Positions 6,024-10,238 of a stretch of 10,238 nt of DNA are shown piece after piece. The notes below the pieces were generated by a model. It was not told the origin of the DNA and ran no database searches. It worked only from the letters and a program-made list of their open reading frames with translations. Within the stretch, counting starts at the first letter, position 1. Each line of letters begins with the position of its first letter. A program made the translations under genes and the position numbers. Origin of the DNA: Vicinamibacterales bacterium (lineage in GTDB: Bacteria; Acidobacteriota; Vicinamibacteria; Vicinamibacterales; UBA8438); the NCBI GenBank assembly GCA_030745255.1, contig JASLOY010000089.1, positions 1 to 10,238 of the forward strand. Direction: 5' to 3'.

Positions 6024-6725
6024 TCAGCGTGGCAGGACAGACCGGAGGTACAGCAGGTCGATGAGCGCCCGCGCGCGGGCAAGTGGGCCAGGCTGTTCCA
6101 GTAGTCCCAGACGGTCGAGAGGGTCGATGTTCATGATCTGGGCGACGCCGTTGACGAGATCCTCGTCCGCCAGCCCAGCCGGTATCTGCAGTCCCGGCAA
6201 CGTGGACGGTAGCAGCGCCGACAGCTCCTCCTCGAGGTCGCCAAGCGCCACCCGCTCGGTGGCGGTCAACTCTTCGGGAATGGCCTCGACATGGGCCAGC
6301 CGATACGAGCGACTCTGGTCTTCCCCGGTGACGCGGAACTTGGTCAGCCCCCGCAGCAAGATGTTGAAGCGTCCGTCCGGTAGCTCCTCGACGCTGGCGA
6401 TGACGCCCGCGCACCCCACCGGAAAGATCGGCGGTCGGCCCTCGTATTCCGCCTCGTGGCCCGGTTCGAGTAGCACCATCCCGATGAGTCGGTTGCCCTC
6501 CAGGGCGTCGGTCACCATGTCGCGGTACCGCGGCTCGAAGATATGCAGCGGTCGGGTCGCGTGCGGGAACAGCATGACGTCATCCAGCGGAAAGATCGGG
6601 ATCGTCGGGGGGAGCTCGCCGGCCTCGAACGCCTGGGTCGGGGTGGCGATCTGGGTGTGGACCACCCTCGTACCGCACAGCACGCCCGCGATGGCGAGCA
6701 GATACACGAGTCGAGTGGCCGTCAT
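6024..6725 (-). CDS. Exported LON peptidase substrate-binding-domain protein
   Basis: A 233-residue protein with the Lon N-terminal-like domain (PF02190 type) across residues 41-230: IPIFPLDDVMLFPHATRPLHIFEPRYRDMV is the diagnostic opening, followed by IGMVLLEPG, the FPVGCAGVIASVEELPDGRFNILLRGLTKFRV core, and a helical C-terminal half. There is no ATPase or protease domain, so it is a stand-alone substrate-binding domain. Residues 1-24 form a hydrophobic signal-like segment (LVYLLAIAGVLCGT), which is odd for a family normally in the cytoplasm. The ATG at 6725 has GGAG six bases upstream and is preferred over the GTG at 6746. Its function is unknown; cereblon-like and Lon relatives bind proteins or small ligands. 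It lies 32 bases before the acyltransferase gene. Confidence 0.9.
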   Translation of the reverse strand: MTATRLVYLLAIAGVLCGTRVVHTQIATPTQAFEAGELPPTIPIFPLDDVMLFPHATRPLHIFEPRYRDMVTDALEGNRLIGMVLLEPGHEAEYEGRPPIFPVGCAGVIASVEELPDGRFNILLRGLTKFRVTGEDQSRSYRLAHVEAIPEELTATERVALGDLEEELSALLPSTLPGLQIPAGLADEDLVNGVAQIMNIDPLDRLGLLEQPGPLARARALIDLLYLRSVLPR

Positions 6726-6821
6726 GCGGGCTCCGCTGCGGTTCACGCCGGATCGCCAGCGACGGGACGAATTCCAGCGGCTCTCGTGTAGTGTTCCCCA
6801 AGCGCTCCGGGCTGTCTACTG

Positions 6822-7001
6822 CTACCCCATCCAGAAGCCTTTGCGGTGGGACACTCCGAGTACCTTCTGGCACACGGCGCAGAAATACACGTATCGGCGG
6901 CCGAATAGCCCTTCGAGCTGGCGGTAATGGACCGAGCGCAAGGACTGCCCGCAGTGGGGGCAGAGCGGTGTGACGTCGTCTCGTTCCTCGACCTGAATCA
7001 T
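6822..7001 (-). CDS. Small zinc-ribbon protein, function unknown
   Basis: A 59-residue protein with two CxxC knuckles: CPHC (Cys 14 and 17) and CAVC (Cys 41 and 44), spaced by 23 residues rich in aromatic and basic amino acids. This is a typical zinc-ribbon arrangement. The ATG at 7001 has a perfect AGGAGG five bases upstream, so the longer reading up to 7115 is rejected. It stands between the DUF488 gene (94-base gap) and the Lon-domain gene (96-base gap). I do not recognise a named family; a nucleic-acid or protein-binding adaptor role is possible but not shown. Confidence 0.8.
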   Translation of the reverse strand: MIQVEERDDVTPLCPHCGQSLRSVHYRQLEGLFGRRYVYFCAVCQKVLGVSHRKGFWMG

Positions 7002-7095
7002 GCGTCCTCCTCTTCCCCAGATACGCAGCTTCGCGTCGGCTATTCGCCACCGCGGGATGCTGGGAAGCGGACATGTCCAGACCGGGGAGAGCAGG

Positions 7096-7482
7096 TCACG
7101 CCAGCAGCGCGCCATGGTCGGCGAGCAGCTCGCCGAGTACGGAGCGATGGCATCGCTGTTCGTCCGCGCAGTAGCACCCCACCGACACGTTGGTCTGGTG
7201 CGACAGAGCGGACAGGAAATCGAGCAGATGGCGCTTCTCAGGGGCCTTCATTTCCGCGCGATAGCGGCGCGCAAACCGGCGCCAGGCGGCGGTATCCGAC
7301 ACGGCCAGGCCTTCCTTCAGCAACGCCTCGCTTGGTGCCAGCTCCGGGAGCCAGACATCATACAGATCGCGGGAGGCGTACTCCGTCTTCGGTACACCGC
7401 GGGGTGGTCGTCTCACCGTGCCCACGCGAAGACCTTCGCCGTGCGCTCGAGGACTCCCCAGCCGAACGACACGAATCGACAT
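7096..7482 (-). CDS. DUF488 family protein
   Basis: A 128-residue protein matching DUF488. The N-terminal part carries VGTVRRPPRGVPK where the family has its R-P-rich loop, YDVWLPELAPS aligns with the family's W-x-P-LAPS segment, and the C-terminal GCYCADEQRCHRSVLGELL contains Cys 103, Cys 105, Cys 111 and His 112, the most conserved block. The function of DUF488 is not established, though the Cys/His block suggests metal or nucleotide binding. GGAGAAACG before the ATG is a good ribosome binding site, and the gene starts only 10 bases after the DUF1572 gene, so they are probably co-transcribed. It ends in TGA. Confidence 0.9.
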   Translation of the reverse strand: MSIRVVRLGSPRAHGEGLRVGTVRRPPRGVPKTEYASRDLYDVWLPELAPSEALLKEGLAVSDTAAWRRFARRYRAEMKAPEKRHLLDFLSALSHQTNVSVGCYCADEQRCHRSVLGELLADHGALLA

Positions 7483-7492
7483 CGTTTCTCCG

Positions 7493-8059
7493 TTAGTCTC
7501 TGCCGCTCTGTCGATTCAAGGTCGTCGCATGGTCGACCGGGCGTTCGAGCCTAGGATTCTCGTTGTAGACGGTCGATGCGCCGGGCGGTATGCTCAGGGA
7601 TCTCCACGCGTCTCCCCGGTGTGACTTGGCCACATAGACGATCTGACCAACGTGGTAGCTCACGTGTGCAAGCGAGCGATGTAGCGCTTCGTGAACCCGC
7701 AATGGTTGCTCGCGAATCGTGACAGTGCGGGTCAGGTGGTCGTCCGTCAGGTCCGAGAGAACGTCGAGGAGCCTCGACCATCCGTGTTCCCACTTCGTCA
7801 TCAGCTCCTGGCGAGATACAGTGCGTTGGGCGAACTCTTCCTCGCGCTGGCGCCATGGTTTCTCTCCGTCAGCGGTAAGAAAGTTGGTAAATCGGGAGGC
7901 GAGATTGCCTGCGACATGCCAGACAATCACCGCGATGGAGTTGCCGTCGCGCGGACAAGGCGCGTTGAGCTCGTCGTCGTCCAATTGCGCAAACACGCCT
8001 TCCCCAAGCGCCTTGTAGCGTCGGTACTCGGCCTCGACTGATGCGACGATGCTGCTCAT
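7493..8059 (-). CDS. DinB-like DUF1572 protein
   Basis: A 188-residue four-helix-bundle protein of the DinB/YfiT superfamily, DUF1572 branch. The metal triad is visible as His 48 (WHVAGN), His 132 and His 136 (HRSLAHVSYHVGQIVY). Superfamily members include mycothiol- or bacillithiol-dependent S-transferases and proteins of unknown activity, so a thiol-transfer role is possible but unproven. The ATG overlaps the TRAP permease stop by four bases (ATGA), which indicates translational coupling. It ends in TAA, the only TAA stop in the window, 10 bases before the DUF488 start. Confidence 0.92.
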   Translation of the reverse strand: MSSIVASVEAEYRRYKALGEGVFAQLDDDELNAPCPRDGNSIAVIVWHVAGNLASRFTNFLTADGEKPWRQREEEFAQRTVSRQELMTKWEHGWSRLLDVLSDLTDDHLTRTVTIREQPLRVHEALHRSLAHVSYHVGQIVYVAKSHRGDAWRSLSIPPGASTVYNENPRLERPVDHATTLNRQSGRD

Positions 8060-9975
8060 CGGACCCGGTTCATTGTGAAGATGGCTCCGAAGAGGACGAC
8101 CCCGGCGGCGTCGAGAATCGGAACCGGCATGCCCGCCATCGAGATCGTCGGCCCCGGTGCGAGCAAGAGCGCCGCGGCTACGAACATGGCGATGCGCAGT
8201 GGCAGGGCAAGGGCGCTTCGAAGCTGTCCGGTGATCCCGGAAGCGAAGCAGACGACGCCCAATGTGCCGATCCCCACCGGCACCAGCATGGCCAGCGCCC
8301 CGGCCGTCTCGCCGGTCGCGGTCAGCATCAGGAGCTCGGGGCGGTAGACGAAGATGTAGGGCAGCGTGAAGCCAACCAGCGCGAAGCGGAACGCCGCGAA
8401 GCTGGTTGGCATGATACTGGTGCCGGCGATTGAGGCGGCGGCGTACCCGGCGAGCGCGACCGGCGGGGTCACCATCGACATCATGCCGAAATAAAAGATA
8501 AAGAGGTGCGCCGCCAGCGGCACGACTCCCAGGTTGTCGAGCACCGGACCGATCAGCGTGGCGAGCAGCAGGTAGCAGACCGCTGAGGGCAGGCCCATGC
8601 CGAGGATGATCGACGAGATCATGATCAGCACCAGCGCCAGGAACAGGCTTTGCTCGGCCAGCGGCAGAATCGCGGCCGGCAGCCGGGTGCCGATCCCGGT
8701 CAGGGTGACGATGCCGATAATGATGCCGACTGAAGCGGAGGCGGCAACGAGTGAGACAACGTCGCGTGACGACTTGACGAACGCCTTTATCACCGACCCG
8801 ACCGATAGTCGGGTGCGCGGATTGAACGCGCCGACGACGACGATGGCGAGCAGCGACAGGCTGACGGCGCGGAAGGGGGTGTAGCCCAGGATCAGCAGCA
8901 GGATAAGCGTGCCGAGCGCGGTGGCGAAAACGACACCCTCCATGCGCGACGTGGCCAGTGCGTCGGACGCCGCCGCCGACTCGGCGACCCGGTCCGCCTG
9001 AGCGGCTTCGTTACTCGCCGATCTCTTGGCGTGGAAGTGGGTAATCAGGAACAGCGAGAGGTAGTAGAGGAGCGCCGGAATCAGCGCCGCGCGGATGATC
9101 TGCAGATAGGTCACCGGCGGGTTATCGATGATCTGCAACATCATGTAGGCGCCGGCGCCCATCACCGGGGGCATCAGGGCACCCCCCGAGCTGGCGGCCG
9201 CCTGAATGCCGGCGGCGGTGGTCGCCTTGAAACCGGCGCTACGCATCATCGGAATCGTGAAGGTTCCGGTGGTCGCCGTGTTGGCGACCGCGCTCCCCGA
9301 CAGCGACCCCATCAGCCCGCTGCTGAGCACCGCGACCTTGGCCGGTCCGCCCGGGCTGGCCCCGAACACCGACTGGGCGAAGTCGATTATGAAGCGGGTC
9401 GCTCCGGTCGCCGACAGGAACGCGCCGAAAATGACGAACAGGAAGACATAGGTGAACATGACGCCCAGGGCTACCCCGAACGTGCCCTGGGCTTGCAGAA
9501 ACGCCTGCGCCACAATCCGCTCAATCGAGTAGCCACGGTGCGGGAACAGCCAGTTGGGCATGCTCGGCCCGATGTAGGCGTACACCAGGAACAGCCCGCA
9601 GAGTATCGGCAGCGCGAGCCCGAGCGACCGCCTGGCCGCCTCTATAACCAGAAGCAGTCCGACTAAACCGACCAGGATATCGGTCGAGGTTTCGAACCCG
9701 GCCCGGTTGCCCAGCGTCGAGCCGTTCTGCCAGAAACCTTCGAAGAACGGGTCGTTCTGGACGAGAATCCACCCGCAGCAAACGGTGGCCAGCACTGCCA
9801 GCACAACGTCGCTGGCACGGGCGACACGGTTCTTCCCGAACGTAGGATGAACCGGCACGTTGAGAAAGCAGATGACGAGCCCGAGCAATGCGAAGACTGC
9901 GAGCTGCGGCTGTGGCGCCAGGATCGGGTAGTTCACCTGCGCTAGCGTGAACAGGCACAGCGCGACCGACAGCAC
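8056..9975 (-). CDS. TRAP transporter fused permease (TAXI type)
   Basis: A protein of at least 639 residues with roughly 16-18 hydrophobic segments. It combines the small (DctQ-like) and large (DctM-like) TRAP membrane subunits in one chain, as TAXI-type systems do. It would take up an organic acid or related solute, driven by an ion gradient, with its partner binding protein. Key motifs are GSLSGSAVANTATTGTF (223-239), SGGALMPPVMGAGA (263-276), LGMGLPSAVCYLLLA (458-472) and FYFGMMSMVTPPVALAGYAAA (494-514). A charged linker at about 315-345 separates the two halves. The only canonical in-frame start is GTG at 9975, but it lacks a ribosome binding site and leaves almost no cytoplasmic N-terminus; the true start may be nearer 10020. 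It follows the binding-protein gene and overlaps the DUF1572 gene by four bases. Confidence 0.93.
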   Translation of the reverse strand: MLSVALCLFTLAQVNYPILAPQPQLAVFALLGLVICFLNVPVHPTFGKNRVARASDVVLAVLATVCCGWILVQNDPFFEGFWQNGSTLGNRAGFETSTDILVGLVGLLLVIEAARRSLGLALPILCGLFLVYAYIGPSMPNWLFPHRGYSIERIVAQAFLQAQGTFGVALGVMFTYVFLFVIFGAFLSATGATRFIIDFAQSVFGASPGGPAKVAVLSSGLMGSLSGSAVANTATTGTFTIPMMRSAGFKATTAAGIQAAASSGGALMPPVMGAGAYMMLQIIDNPPVTYLQIIRAALIPALLYYLSLFLITHFHAKRSASNEAAQADRVAESAAASDALATSRMEGVVFATALGTLILLLILGYTPFRAVSLSLLAIVVVGAFNPRTRLSVGSVIKAFVKSSRDVVSLVAASASVGIIIGIVTLTGIGTRLPAAILPLAEQSLFLALVLIMISSIILGMGLPSAVCYLLLATLIGPVLDNLGVVPLAAHLFIFYFGMMSMVTPPVALAGYAAASIAGTSIMPTSFAAFRFALVGFTLPYIFVYRPELLMLTATGETAGALAMLVPVGIGTLGVVCFASGITGQLRSALALPLRIAMFVAAALLLAPGPTISMAGMPVPILDAAGVVLFGAIFTMNRVR

Positions 9976-10023
9976 CCGTGTGACGAGCTGTCTTGCACTT
10001 GCTGGAGCCGTCTCGCCGACGGG

Positions 10024-10030
10024 ACCTCCT
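10024..10030 (-). promoter_or_regulatory. Strong Shine-Dalgarno without a canonical start at normal spacing
   Basis: AGGAGGT on the minus strand overlaps the stop codon of the solute-binding-protein gene and lies in front of the TRAP permease reading frame. The in-frame codons that follow are CCC, GTC, GGC, GAG and ACG; no ATG, GTG or TTG appears until 9975, nearly 50 bases on. It probably marks the real initiation region of the permease, with either a non-standard start (GTC) or a base error in the sequence. Confidence 0.5.
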
Positions 10031-10238
10031 ACGGCCAGATTCCGATCTCCTGATAGAAGCGGATGGCGCCGGGGTGGAAGTCGGTGCCGCTGTCGCGCAC
10101 GACGTTGCCGGCGACGATCGCCCGGCCGGCCCCATGCCTCTCCACGACGCTGGCGCTGTTTTCATACAGTGCCTTTGTCACGTTGTGGACCAGCTCTTCG
10201 TCGGCATTGGCTGAGGTAATCAGGTGCATCGACCCGAC
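10029..10238 (-). CDS. TAXI-family TRAP solute-binding protein (C-terminal end)
   Basis: The last 69 residues of a periplasmic solute receptor; the rest lies beyond the right edge. The fragment shows the family's C-terminal pattern: an ITSANADEELVHNVTKALYEN helix followed by FHPGAIRFYQEIGIW, which closes most TAXI receptors. It ends in TAG, and the permease gene follows at once, the standard order of receptor then fused permease. The frame is open to the window edge. Ligand cannot be inferred from this piece. Confidence 0.9.
   Translation of the reverse strand, partial: VGSMHLITSANADEELVHNVTKALYENSASVVERHGAGRAIVAGNVVRDSGTDFHPGAIRFYQEIGIWP

Noticed and set aside
5991..6414. N-terminal extension of the PlsC protein up to 6414
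   Set aside because: The extension is Arg/Gly/Ala-rich, overlaps the Lon-domain gene in another frame and precedes the normal PlsC N-terminus.
7069..7078. Perfect 10-base palindrome GGACATGTCC upstream of the zinc-ribbon gene
   Set aside because: Short and single; could be an operator but also occurs by chance, with no second copy seen nearby.
9521..10165. A 214-residue minus-strand reading frame over the TRAP permease start
   Set aside because: Arg/Ser-rich translation typical of an out-of-frame GC-rich shadow; it overlaps two recognisable TRAP genes.

Overview
This is a GC-rich window with every recognisable gene on the minus strand. Thirteen genes follow one another from right to left with short gaps or small overlaps, and no intergenic space exceeds about 220 bases. 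I see no RNA gene, insertion sequence, CRISPR array or phage gene. The content suggests the chromosome of a free-living GC-rich Gram-negative bacterium. Several proteins carry signal peptides on domains that are usually cytoplasmic, which reminds me of Acidobacteriota such as Vicinamibacteria, but that placement is a weak inference. UGA is an ordinary stop codon here: eight of the thirteen genes appear to end with it.

Layout in the direction of transcription (high to low coordinates). A TAXI-type TRAP solute-binding protein (C-terminal end only) and its large fused permease occupy 10238-8056. A DinB-like DUF1572 protein is coupled to the permease by a 4-base overlap and is followed closely by a DUF488 protein. 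Next come a 59-residue zinc-ribbon protein, an exported protein with a Lon N-terminal-like domain, a PlsC-type acyltransferase, a DUF1697 protein, an M14-like DUF2817 metallohydrolase and a DUF1801 protein with a Lys/Arg-rich tail. A hairpin follows that gene. After it lie a DUF411/CopG-family gene, a homocysteine S-methyltransferase (MmuM-like), a NIPSNAP protein and the start of an exported HpcH/HpaI-type aldolase that runs off the left edge.

The main discovery is the DUF411/CopG gene at 2434-2880. Read from its well-placed ATG, with a strong Shine-Dalgarno and a signal peptide, the frame meets a TGA at 2773-2775. That codon sits exactly where the family has the first Cys of its CxCC metal site, and the frame continues intact on the far side with all other family motifs. 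Immediately downstream is a hairpin that fits the bacterial SECIS consensus. Its apical loop begins GGUCU, as in the SelB-binding loop of E. coli fdhF, and it lies at nearly the same distance from the UGA. I interpret the gene as a selenoprotein with a U-G-C-C active or copper-binding site. A normal gene caller would split it and report only a truncated C-terminal piece.

The remaining genes look like housekeeping or accessory functions with no obvious common pathway. The TRAP pair is a transporter, the PlsC protein belongs to phospholipid or lipid acylation, and MmuM belongs to methionine (and possibly selenium-amino-acid) metabolism. Most of the others are domain-of-unknown-function families recognised from their motifs.
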